From assembly GCA_032164295.1 (NCBI GenBank), contig JAJHTX010000004.1, positions 1,302,001 to 1,366,000 of the forward strand: a DNA stretch of 64,000 nucleotides, read 5' to 3'. This stretch comes from Inonotus obliquus (lineage: Eukaryota > Basidiomycota > Agaricomycetes > Hymenochaetales > Hymenochaetaceae). Of this stretch, positions 11,858-22,743 are shown piece by piece (within the stretch, counting starts at the first letter, position 1; the number at the start of each line of letters is the position of its first letter). A program made the translations under genes and the position numbers. The notes beneath the pieces were generated by a model. The model did not search any database. It saw only the letters and a program-made list of their open reading frames with translations, and had not been told where the DNA came from.

Positions 11858-13460
11858 ATGGTCAAGCTCCCGCCTTCGGTTAAGCATCTTCTCGCTCAGC
11901 GTAACCCGCATCCATTCACGAGTCCTCCGGTTCATGCGCTCAACAGTGTATTGCAGCGTACTCGTTCAGAGGCGAAGCAGCATGGCGCTCTAAATGGCTG
12001 GCTTGTTCTCTCGGTGCGTCGTAAATCCCGCTCAACACCGAATGCCAGGTGGCATAATTGACGCTCATTAATATCAATGAATGCTATGCCATGTATCCTT
12101 TGTTCGCTGGCGATAAACGCGCAACATTATTCCGCCAACTGTTCGCTTCGCATAATAAATATCATCCGCGCAGACTTGCACGCTCCTTACGGCAAACACT
12201 CCCGGTGCGGTTGGTGATCTCTACCGGTTCGCGACTCTCGATGCGTCCGGGGCGCTTCCCCCGCGTCTGGATATAGCAGCGAAAATGAGAGAGGCTGCGC
12301 TGAAGAGTAGTATTTTTATTGGCGTGCCAAGGGTATGATCTCTCCCCCATTACTTCAATATTTCTTGTCGTGCGCGGTGGCGCTCGGGAAAATGTAAATA
12401 TTACTTCTCATTTCTTGTTTGATGTTTAGACGATTTTGTCCTTGGCCTCAATGTCGGAAGCATTTGAAGATGATGTACGGAACGGATTGAGAAAGGAGTC
12501 GATCCGGCGAGTTGCAACATTTTTTGATGCAGAATATCCGACTTCTTTCTAATGAACTGTATAGGAACGTGACGCCTGAGAATGTTGAGGAAGTTGTCCG
12601 ACGAGGGCAAACGCTGTGGAATAATATTTATGAACCGCATGCGGAGAAACTGTACAACAAGCTCGGGTCTTATCATCCTGATTTCATCTGTGCGTGCTAT
12701 ACAAACCATTTCTCCTCCATCTAGTTTAGGCTCTAACTTCATTTCCCTTTCATGCATCACAATGAAATCCGAAAAACCCGCTGGTCCGTCTACTCACCGC
12801 TGATTCGCATTGTTCCGTCCTATGTTACCTCTCCGGCGTGGACTTGCTGTATATGGACACATCGACCCTTTGCGCTTTCCTTCCTCGGCGGGCCTCTTGC
12901 TTCCCCTTCTCATGATGCGGCCTCGATTGCGTTTGCCTTGTCCTTCCTTGCCCCCTCTTCTTGCACCGCCGCACCGCTTATTGTTCATTCATTACTTCCA
13001 TGTCTTGTCTGCTTCGCGCCGATCATCCCTAACGGACATGAATCCTTTCTGTGCCTGCTAATCTCGCGAATCTTGATCGCCAACTGTCGCGGGGCCACAT
13101 CGCGCTATTCCGTCTTTTGGTGCATGGGCCCTTGTTTGTGATACAGCCTTCATCATCCAGTCCTATGGTGTCGTGCTTTCGCCCCATGGGTATCCCTCCA
13201 CCGAGTCACAGGAGCAAGGCAATCTCACCCGTTCACTTGGCTCAGTTGTTGGTATTGCGTGCCTTCGCGCTGAACAACGTGTCGCACCGCAATTGATAAG
13301 CCATGTATTCGGACTGCTCAAGGCTCGATCTGAACCTCAACTCAATGAGGAGGATCGCTGGCTTAGCAGCGATGAAGGTACCGAATGGATCATCCGGAGT
13401 GTTGACCGAATATATGATGTCGCGCGTGGGCAAGAGGAAGAGTCAAAGGCGAAGTTGTAA
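11858..13460 (+). CDS. AhpD-like fold protein, 5 exons
   Basis: Exons 11858-12013, 12174-12332, 12430-12506, 12565-12689 and 13147-13460 give 276 residues. The joined protein reads like the fungal 'AhpD-like' family: LNGWLVLSTCTLL, GDLYRFATLD, IFIGVPRTILSLA, QTLWNNIYEPHAEKLYNKL, GSYHPDFISFIIQSYG, then GNLTRSLGSVVGIACLRAE and HVFGLLKAR. The helical fold resembles carboxymuconolactone decarboxylase/AhpD proteins, but no CxxC pair is evident, so peroxidase activity should not be assumed. Intron 3 is best explained by a GC donor at 12507. A GT donor at 12497 is possible and would drop a few residues. The last intron is 457 nt, exceptional for this window. Confidence 0.78.
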
Positions 13461-13800
13461 AGTACAACGAGTGCACCTTAGTTAATATTTCGGCACTCGA
13501 TACTCAATTTTGTAGATGAGTTTGAACCTCGAGAGCCATAATGCAAATAAAACACTTTGAGACACATTTATTTTGGGTTTTACATAAAGACGTGTACTGA
13601 TGTACAATAAAACAGTTCATTCTTAAAGGTATTGCCTTCGAAACGTTAGCTAAGCCAGATCATCAAGATAGGCAAGTTCAACTCGCGAAGGTGACTACTC
13701 AACTAATCGTACATATAAATGGAACAACGGGAGAGAAAGAGGAGGGGCGCATGGCAAAGGCAAAGGACATATTGCTTCCGAGCAAGGCTGGAGTAGTGGA
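13461..13800. other. Convergent 3' intergenic region
   Basis: This A/T-rich stretch lies between convergent genes. AATAAAA near 13548 and 13609 could serve as poly(A) signals. No coding model. Confidence 0.5.
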
Positions 13801-14635
13801 TCACAAACCGTATGCCAAGCAATAGCGATAAAGCATGGCGGTGACAACGGCAATGTCCATAACAGGAGGGAGTAGCTGAGGAACCGACATCAAAACCATG
13901 ATCTATTAAGATTCCATAGTATCACTTACAGCTCCTCCACTTCCGCTCTTGTAGAAGTAGAACTCGTAATAAACCTTACCTACCGGATACCGAGTAGGAC
14001 GGATCGGGTGCATACAGGCGATTGTGTTGTTATATGGGTCTTGCAGCTTTTGGAAAAGGGAATGATTGCTTAGACGTGCTTGAGAATAGTATGAGGAAGT
14101 ATAACTCACGACAACATCAACACCGTTCGTGCTAGGCGCCCATTGGTAGCGGAGACCATCCGGTCCGATGCAGCTTCTGTAGGCCTATAGTAGAGAAATA
14201 AGTTTACTGGCGCTTCTCCTTCCCGGCGAAAGCAAGTGCCGACGTACCGGGTTACTTGGATGGGCGTTGCAGAGATCGGTCATCGGTACGCTGATCTATC
14301 GAGGTGCAGGTTTGTAATGTTCATTGGTGAGCAAAGCGGAAGCATACCTTGCCAATAGTGACGCGACCCAGAGCGCCGTTTGGACCCCATTCAAAGCGAG
14401 CGACACGGTCTTCCTTGTCACCACGAGATGTGCGAAAACACTCGGTGACATTGCGGCTATAGTCATGCTGCGGTCAGGGATATTAGATTCCGTCTGGCAA
14501 GTGACGAGTGGCCGCATAGAAGCGTACCGCGAAACGATAGAACGGGCCCCATGGACCGAAGATCATAGAGTCGCGAGGGTCCTCAGATGACCAGCAGAGC
14601 TTGTCTCTACCACCATTAGCATTGAAAGCCTGCAT
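13801..14635 (-). CDS. DUF6593-like protein, 6 exons
   Basis: Exons 14635-14528, 14467-14348, 14295-14248, 14184-14110, 14046-13930 and 13875-13801 give 180 residues. All five introns are phase 0. Family-like blocks are CWSSEDPRDSMIFGPWG, RVARFEWGPNGALGR, VPMTDLCNAHP, GPDGLRYQWAPST, LQDPYNNTIACM with PIRPTRYPVGKVYYEFYF, and the C-terminal PPVMDIAVVTAMLYRYC. The block order matches an agaricomycete DUF6593 subtype, which has no known activity. A TATAAA box 113 bp upstream supports the start. It is distinct from the DUF6593 gene at 1745 in sequence and exon layout, so it is not a recent duplicate. Confidence 0.75.
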
Positions 14636-14747
14636 GGTTTAAATGAGAGAGAAGTGAGGAGTAAGAACAGAGCTGTGATAAAAGGAGGAGTTGTGAGGAC
14701 TAGGATGAGCAATCCGATGAAGCAAGAGAGTACCAGACAGCTCACCA

Positions 14748-14753
14748 TTTATA
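14748..14753 (-). promoter_or_regulatory. TATA box (TATAAA)
   Basis: TATAAA on the minus strand lies 113 bp before the start at 14635. A pyrimidine-rich leader follows it. Confidence 0.5.
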
Positions 14754-14759
14754 CACATC

Positions 14760-15700
14760 CTGAACCGCTGCTGAGGCCTCCCGGCAGGCAGTCGGTGGTC
14801 CGTAAGAAAGTTCTCCTTGATGGAGTATCTTGTGTTAGCCCAACCCTACTTTTCCTTCGCAACATCGGGAACGTGTGTTAAAGTTCCGATCTGTCGATGC
14901 AATGACCTGCAGGCCTACAAGGTAGTAAACGTGGAGAAACACGCGACTTGGGTATACGATGCCCCGGTGCTCCGATGGCCCATTCATTGGAGAAGACATG
15001 TGCGAATGAGGTGCGCGGAACTGGAGCCGAGAGACTTCAATATCATCTAGGCCACCATGGAATTCGAAAGAACAACGTACATAGTGCGATTCCGTGCGCG
15101 AAGTATCGTTTTGAGCCATCATGGCATGGCCTACAATTTTCCGACCAAGTCAGAAGGAGAAAAGAAAGCCCATGGATGTCCATCATTAGCAACACAGCGC
15201 GTGGTGTGGAGGTGGTCTGGCCTTGTATCCGACGCGTAAGTGAGCAGGAGTAATCAAGAAATTTTCACTGGAGACGGAGGTGGTGTTGTTGAAGAGTAAA
15301 GACCGACAAAGCGTAGGCCAAAGATATGATCGTCGTAAAAAAGTTTGCGGAAGAAACAAGGACGAGAATAAATGTCTTCGGACCAAAGAAACAGAAGCAT
15401 GACGGAAGAGACTGGTTAGGCAAGTGATGTTGCGGTCCTTTACCACAAGAGATCGAGCATTAACGCTGAGATGGTAGGCAGTGTTGAAAATTGTTGGTTG
15501 ATTAACGAAGATCGATACAACCGGAGGCGATTGCCATTACTGACAACGAGTGGATGCGGAACACAATAGGTGCTATCTTCGTGTAGGCTTGGCCACCGCC
15601 TCTACGACGAAGATGATAGTACAATGGCGGCTTGCGACGGATGGACGCGCCTCACCGACACGTCGGGCACGAACTTCCATTTATAGGTTTAGAAGCTGCG
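14760..15700 (-). pseudogene. Possible decayed DUF6593-like copy
   Basis: I could not assemble a complete gene here. Minus-strand fragments echo blocks of the gene at 14635: FLWSEDIYS then DDHIFG near 15400-15330, HDGSKRYFAH near 15120, and a GCCTGCAGG..TTGCATCG stretch near 14905 that resembles the exon 4 start of the neighbour. A minus-strand TATAAA sits near 15680. Frames between fragments do not agree. Either this is a decaying tandem copy or the resemblance is chance. Confidence 0.25.
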
Positions 15701-16128
15701 AGCGCCATTGTCCTTCAGGTAGTAGAGATATCTGTGCTATGGAGACTGCACTCAGTTGCAGCAACTTCTTTTGTTGATGCTCACCGTTTAAGGCTCTGTC
15801 AGTCCGATGTTTTGTCCAACAATCTCAACTTTATCTTTCTTTTGAAACACCCAGTCTTTGCAACCTAATCCTAACCACACTGATTAAGGTGTCTACACTC
15901 TGCCCTCCGTGCTCCCGCCAAGCTAGCAATACGTACAATTGAAAGGTCGGCAAGGAGCAAGGGCCTTTTCTGCCACTCTTACACCCCACAAACAGGTCTG
16001 TGACTACTAGAAGACCTCTTGTGCGGAGGGCCTACTGGTACGAGTGAGTCTCGGCATATTGTTGCAGGAATGGGCTGAGGATCACGTACAGACGAGTCCC
16101 AGATAAGAAAAGCACGCCCTATTATCGG

Positions 16129-16637
16129 TCATGGGACTACCTGAATACCGAGTGTGCGAGCAGTTCCGACGACGGTTCTCGCAATAGATTCAAGGGGTAA
16201 GTGCTTGAGATGTTCGTCAGTGGCTTTAATTTTCGCGATCTCGTATACGTGTTTCAAGGATATTGTCCCGGTGATAGCGTGTCCCGGCTTGCCAGACCCC
16301 TTCTCGATACCAGCGGCCTTCTTGACGAAGTAAGCTGTTGGAGGTGTTTTTGTGACGAAGGAGAATGTGCGGTCCGGCTGGACAGTAATGAGGGTGGGAA
16401 CAGGGACGCCAGGCTCAATATGTGCAGTCCGTGCGTTGAACTCCTTGCAGAAATCCATCGATTTGACTCCACGTGCACCGAGAGCCGGACCAACTGGGGG
16501 CGTGGGGGCTGCCTTACCAGCAAGGATCAAGATGCGCTGTAAACAAAAATTCTGTGTCCAGCTTGTGCAAAAATAATCAGGAGAAAGACCTAGAGACTCA
16601 CCACCACCTGCGCTCGAGCCTGAAGGGCTTTAGACAT
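16129..16637 (-). CDS. MRPL19: Mitochondrial ribosomal protein uL11m, 2 exons
   Basis: Exons 16637-16602 and 16536-16129 give 147 residues. The first exon is only 12 codons ([12 protein letters not shown]). The second opens with [20 protein letters not shown], the conserved L11 Pro/Gly loop, and continues with [27 protein letters not shown] and a C-terminal [15 protein letters not shown], which is the rRNA-binding domain helix. Length and sequence match bacterial-type L11, hence the mitochondrial large subunit (yeast MRPL19). L11 forms the stalk base that engages GTPase factors. The gene is divergent from the aminopeptidase, with 250 bp between starts. Confidence 0.92.
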
Positions 16638-16887
16638 GAAATTCGCACTCAAAGAACGCCGTGAGCTTATGACCTCGGCTTTGAGAAACGATAAAGTAGA
16701 CTTGGTTATTTACGCTCCGAATGCCCAAGGTCGGTCTGTACCACACGTAAACGAGCTAGTCTAAAACGAGACCAGAACTGGGCACGTGACAAACATTGAC
16801 ACGCTGTCACGTTATTCCCTTTTCCCTTATTCAGTCAGTTGGGTCCTTCGCACACGTAACTCATCTCCTTGCCCCTTCGACGCCATT

Positions 16888-18964
16888 ATGTTCAGTCCCT
16901 CCCGCTTGTCCGCTCTCTTCGCTCTCTTCATCGCGGCGAAAGCCCAGCAGACCATCCTTGATGGCTTGCCTTCTGGGGCAGACCTGCAGCGTGTTGATCT
17001 TGAGCAGATTTTTCAAGCATATCCAGAATATAGCCTCGACTTAAACGAACGTCGTCTCATTCAGTACGGTGCCGAGGCTCGTCCTGTCGTAGTTACCGAG
17101 CTCGAGAAGGCAAGTGCTCCTTGGCCTACTATAGAGACTACGCTTATACGTATACAGATCCAACTTAAAGCCCAGGGGGTTAGATTTTTCGATATGTGAT
17201 TGGTCCTCTCTCTGGCTTCTTGCAACGTGTTGATCTTGGCTATTTCCTGCTTCATGTAGCACTGATTCTGCAGACTTGGGGTCGTATGCGAATCTACGGC
17301 CGATAGGCTCCTGTACGTAGTTCCTGACACGCGGCGGTACGGTCCGAGTGCGCGATTTTCCTTACGTTGCGATGTTCATAGCATTATACCCTGCTCCAAA
17401 CTCAACGGAGCGGGTCAAATCTGTCATTACATCACTCTCCACGGATCGAATGAAGGAGAATCTCGAACATCTCACAAGTTTCAGGACTCGATGTACGTGA
17501 CTTTCTCGCGCATTACGATTCTGAGCTGAAATTTTGGTGAAGATTACCGAAGCGAGGCGAGTACCCTCGACTCAAACATGAGGCTACTAGTACTGATATG
17601 AGATGACGATCAACTAGACTGGTAGACAAAGTCAACTTTGGCTTCTGTCGAGAATAAACGAGGTGTGTTAGTTTTCTCAACTCCAAGAAAGACGGTATTC
17701 AATCGGTTGTTTTTGAAGATAACCTCGTTATTTGCCCATGAATCTCTCCGAGATAGAATTAGTATCTCGGAGTTTCCTCACTCCTGGATCCAAAACTCTA
17801 TCGCAAGTCTCCATATTTCAGTGCCTGTTTCCTAACATCAACCCTTCTCCCAGATCGCGAAGATCAGTGGGACGTCTGCCGAAGAAGGCGTAGTCATAAT
17901 CGGTGCTCATCAGGATAGGTGCTGAGAGTTCCGCCTTCTTGCAGATTTTCTCCGTCTCATTCTGTTATCCTTACATTTCAACAAGTGCTCATACTTGGCC
18001 ATTCCTCCCTGCCCCGGGTGAGGCCAACATATCATTTTCAAAAGCACGTTACTGAAACCCATCCCTTAGGAGCCGATGATGACGGATCGGGAACTGTGAC
18101 CATCCTTGAGGCTTATCGCGGACTTATCTCAGCCGGATTCGCACCGAAACGTACGGTCGAGTTCCACTTCTACAGTGCCGAGGTCGGTGGGATCTCCTAC
18201 CCGAACCCTTGTCCATGAAAAAATTAACAGTTTTCCTTTCTATAGGAAGGTGGTTTGCTTGGATCGCAAGCGGTCGCGCGTGACTATGAATCTCGGGGTG
18301 TTAATGTGCTTGCCATGAGCCAGGTAGTTTGCTGCCTCGTGTACCTACCACCATTCATCTAATAATCCATTTGGTAGTTTGACATGACTGCCTGGGTCAA
18401 GCGAGGCACGAAAGAATCAGTCGGGATTATCACGGACTATACCGATGAAGCGTGAGCTTGGTGTAAATTTCGTTGGTTCGACAACTAACATTGCGACGCG
18501 CGCTTCTGCTCAGCTTGACTAACTTCAACAAAGCTCTCGTGACCGAGTATTTGTCCATTCCTTATGCCGAGACGAAATGTGGATATGCATGCAGTGACCA
18601 GTGAGTTTCTGTTGGTGTTTTTCGAGCGCTTGAGCGCATCACTTAAGTCGTCCTAGTGCATCATGGAGCAGGGCCGGATACCCGTCAATCTTCACGATAG
18701 GCACGAATATTATCCTCGATTCTCTACCCTAAACACTGCTGACACGTATCATGATAGAGAGTAAATTTGAGGAGTCCAACCCCCACATTCATTCTGGCAA
18801 CGAGTTAGTCGCTTATTTCGCTAACGTTCTGCTGGAACGTACATGCTGACTTCTACTCCAAAAGCCGTATCGACATTTCGGACGAATTCAGTTTTGAGCA
18901 CATGCTCGAATTCTCTAAGCTTGCAGCTGCTTTCGCCATAGAGCTTGGTCAATGGGACCAGTAG
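16888..18964 (+). CDS. Secreted M28 leucine aminopeptidase, 16 exons
   Basis: Exons 16888-17109, 17158-17195, 17260-17312, 17382-17492, 17543-17556, 17618-17662, 17719-17802, 17854-17918, 17986-18017, 18070-18182, 18246-18323, 18378-18451, 18514-18600, 18657-18700, 18758-18803 and 18865-18964 give 401 residues. A signal peptide ([19 protein letters not shown]) and a propeptide precede the M28 domain. Expected zinc ligands and catalytic residues are in place: [26 protein letters not shown] and HSGND. The family removes N-terminal hydrophobic residues from peptides outside the cell. Four introns start with GC (17110, 17557, 17803, 18701) and exon 5 is 14 nt. In each case phase and family alignment leave no workable GT donor. 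Confidence 0.88.
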
Positions 18965-19465
18965 AAGGATAACCTTTAGATTGGATACCAGCCTAGAATT
19001 ATGTTGCCCATGTGTCATCATGATTATTTGCTATCTACCAGAGCTATTTACGACATATACACGACCAAGCATCTAAATTTGATCTCATGTGATTAAGGCG
19101 CCATTTGTATTATGAACATTGGAGCAATCCTAATGTTTATGTTTAGTCGTAAAACCAACCCGATAAAGTTACCTTTGCAGGAAATGAAAACGGTAAAATC
19201 GAGACATGACTTCGTATGAATTTATCTCAGACACATTGAAGCCTGGATTAATTAATATATTGTCAAATGAATACATTCCCGATTCCTCCCATGAGTTGGG
19301 GTCCGTCCCGCCAAAACAACAAACAAACCTATTCTACTTCGATGAACTGAACCTTGTTCCCGCCAAGCGCCCATAGATCTTTGGATTCGCGCCCAGCAAA
19401 GATGGTATGTGTTATAGGGTTCCCGCACTTATTGTTAACAAGCGGATCCTGTTGGCGAACAATTC
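18965..19465. other. Convergent 3' intergenic region
   Basis: About 500 A/T-rich bases between the aminopeptidase and the minus-strand WD40 gene. No coding model. Confidence 0.55.
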
Positions 19466-22400
19466 TTAGGACTTCGCTGCAAGCTTTATGAAATCATGAG
19501 CTACCTTGACGTTCCGATAATCCCATACACAAACAGTGCCGTCCTCATACCCTCGTGCGAAGTACTTTGCGCTCGCGTCGCCTCGGCGCTTATGTGAACG
19601 TACATGGCGTGTCTCCCCTGTATCCGGGTATCCGAACTCGAGAATTGGCTTCCCGCGTGACGTGCGTAGGTCATGGATTTGCACCTGCGCATAAGGATGA
19701 TCCATCTGTAGAAACATTGGTTGAAAATGAATGTCTTGTCTATGGGATATTATCATCGAGCATACCTCCGCAATGAAGATGCCAGGGTTCTTCTTGCTTG
19801 GTGCATGAAGCTGATTGATCAAGTTACTGAGGTGAATGGCAGAGTTTTGCGTGTGGCCTGAGGCATCCAGAGTCCATACCCTTTGGCCTACACCCGCTAG
19901 CACATGGGACCCGCCAGGCAAATGGAGAAGAGCGCTGACCTTAGAGTTTAGATGAGTCTTAGTGAGTGAGGATACCCGTGATGAGAAGCATGATTCTCCT
20001 GTGCCTTCAATCCTACAGGTGACGCGCCAGTGATGCACTCGCTTGTCATAGCCGCCGCTTATGAACTCGAAGACGTCTCCGGCGTTGATCATTGAGGTAG
20101 GAGGTGATTTCCGGCTTGGAAGAGTCTGGAACTGTGCCAGAGATAAGATACCGCTGGGCGCGTGAGGCGCTCGGAGAAGTGGAGTTATTTTTGCTCCTGA
20201 TTTTTCCTTCAACAAACATGCATCAGATCGTTTACTCCCTGGATAAGGAAAGGTAGGAGTGGCTAACCTCGTCTACAAAAGTCACGACGGATGCCTGACT
20301 CTTCTCGCCTTTGTTAAATCCCAGAATAACAGCGTCGTTGACGATACATGCATCCTCCAGTCGGTGAACGTCGGACACTTTCGCGGGCAAAGATAGATTG
20401 ACTAAGCGTTCCCTATCCAAAGTTAGTCCTTACGCGTCACAACATAAGGTATGAACCGCTTTATCACCTTGAACACTGATCAATGAATTGGACGTCACCA
20501 CGCATACTGACCGAAACGAGAGGACTCGAGCTAAGTGATGGTCGTAACAGTCGACGAGCACGTCCATGCTTCACAGTCGGGAGCTGAATTTGCTTGAGAT
20601 GGCGCACGCGGTTGATATGAGCGGTGTTCAAAACAGCAGGAGTGCTGCTTTCAGACGGATTGGTCGCGCTTCCGCAACTTGAGTAATCGGAGTCACTATC
20701 TGAAGACGTGCTTGCGCTTGAATAATCGTCGCTACTGCTGTATTCGCCCGGGTCTGACCTTCCTCCGGCGGTAGTTTCAACACCTGACCTTTCGCCAAAT
20801 TCAGAAGGAAACGGAGAGGTGCGTTGTTTGGCCGGGTCCCTCCCCCGTGGTGTGAAAGCCCTTTCAGCATTCGGCACAAATTGACGAGTTCCTTCCATGA
20901 TTCGAGTGCGAGGGCCGGAGATGGTCTCTGTCGTGCTGGTGACTGGATGAGAAGGAGACGATCTGCATCTCGAATCTGATGTCTGACTCATGGAATAATC
21001 AGATCGGCGTCGGCGTAAAGAACGGTTGCTTCGCGAGGGGTATTCTTCCACTTGGGAAAATTGTGGCTGTCTATCGGGCCTTGAGCTATCGGATAAAGGA
21101 CCCGCTTCACAATGCAACGCGTCACTTTCCCGACGTTCAGGTGGTCGGTACAGTTCAATCTGTACTTCAGTACTTTCCGTTTCCTCACCGGATGAAGCGA
21201 AAAAAGGCAAGGCCCCTGTACTCAATACACGCATGGCTGCTAACGCTTCCGATGGGCTTTCAAATGAAACGGATCCGATAGGCCTATGCTCGTGAGAGGC
21301 ACAGACGTGTACTTGAACGTCCCGTATTCTACACGAAAGCCTTGTTCAGAATCGGTGTATCAAACTTCAAAGATCCGGCTTACAGAGTGCAGGACAGTTG
21401 GTTCAGCTGTAAGTAAAGCTGAACATCGTTGACATTCGATTTGAATGGAAGGTCCCGCAAGATTAGCGTCGACTGAGACCTTCTCCAGTCCAGTCGTTGG
21501 AGGCTCCGAAACGTCTCATATGCAAGTGTGTCGCTTGAATAACTCGGTCCACTCACTCGTGGTGGTAAATGTGTCGTTTCTCGCGTCGGAGAGGATGAGG
21601 ACTCTGCAGACGACGTCGAAGATGAGGAGGCTGAGGAGGGACACCTCCTACGTATCGATGGGCCTATACTTGAGTCCCCGGTCGCGGAAGTGCAACGCGC
21701 ATCATGGTCGAAGGAGACTAGTTCACTCGAGCTTGCCTCCTTCACCCTCACATCTATTAATGTTTGCCCGGACCTCGCTGCTGTTACTTGTCCTTCCTCC
21801 ATCCCTCCCTGTAATTCAGAAACGAGCGACGATTCTGATTTGAAATCTGACGAGTTAGACAGAGCATCGAGAAGAGACACGGGTACAACACGCCGCGTAT
21901 CACCTGGTGGTGTTCTGTCCTGACAACGGGTGGTTTTGTTAGTTTGGTTTGTCTTGATTTTTGTGCCCGGCTCTAAAGGATCATCCACAGTGCATCTCGT
22001 GACGTTCGAAGTGGCGTTTGATCTAAGGAAAATCAGACCCGGGATCTCTTCAACATTAGTATCCATGATCTGCTCAGATTTCAAAGGGTAAAAGAGCGCG
22101 TCAGAGGTCTTTGAATCAAATTCCGTCCGCGAAACATCAAATTGTCTGATCGCTTCCTTGTCAAATATCCTGGTAGTGTGCTCAGTCAGCATCCAAATAG
22201 TATGTTTTCTGGGCTGGACATACCAGTCTAATGCCACTGCATCGTCACTGATCCACCCTATGTTTATTTTCATGTACACGGCCGATATAATGCCACTAGT
22301 ACTCACAGAAATCGGACATGTAGTACGCGTTTATATTGAGAGGCGAGCCTCTTCTTGACATCCGCAATCAAATGATGCCGGTGCCAGGTATAATAGTTGC

Positions 22401-22587
22401 TCGTTGGACGACACTCTAGTGGGTATAATATTTGTTCAACCCCTTGCGTTGGGGGATTTGTTGGTGAGCTTGCATTTCGTTCGCCGTTTTCTTCATCCTC
22501 TAACTTGATCTTTTTGAGATTCGAAACCGACAATTCGTGTTCCCCATCCTGTTGCCGTTTTACTGAAGGGTCATCGTTGCGTTGCAT
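19466..22587 (-). CDS. RRM-like plus WD40 protein, divergent paralogue A, 6 exons
   Basis: Exons 22587-22307, 22247-21384, 21328-20468, 20412-20268, 20206-19766 and 19705-19466 give 943 residues. The frame upstream of 22587 has no ATG. An N-terminal domain (HRHHLIADVKKRLASQY, VRFLDDAVALDWYV) resembles one in the neighbour at 22744. Near residue 360 an RRM-like unit follows: STLILRDLPFKSNVNDVQ then GSVSFESPSEALAAM. A Ser/Arg-rich disordered region follows. The C-terminal third is WD40-like: EFISGGYDKRVHHW, GQRVWTLD, and YEDGTVCVWDYRNVKVAHD, with a WDxR motif. The last intron (19765-19706) is 60 nt, in frame and stopless. I recognise no named orthologue. WDxR proteins often dock on DDB1-CUL4, but that role is only a guess. 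Confidence 0.75.
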
Positions 22588-22743
22588 TTGACGTTGCGTC
22601 AGGAATGGGCTTAACCTTCGTTCAAATCGCAATCATTTTATCGTTCATCACCTGATCCTGTCGAGGCACGTGATGCCTATTTTGCCGCAGCTGGAGGAAG
22701 ATAGCTACAATCGAGCCATCACAAAGCACCGCAACATTGTCCA
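22588..22743. promoter_or_regulatory. Bidirectional promoter of WD40 pair
   Basis: Only 156 bp separate the two start codons of the divergent, related WD40 genes. The stretch has no obvious TATA box. Co-regulation is likely. Confidence 0.5.

Noticed and set aside
12752..13141. 129-codon plus frame within the AhpD-like gene
   Set aside because: It lies inside the long intron; the family sequence joins cleanly across it and the frame resembles nothing known.
22588..22632. Upstream extension of WD40 paralogue A to 22632
   Set aside because: The extension begins with TTG, not ATG. The first ATG in frame is at 22587.
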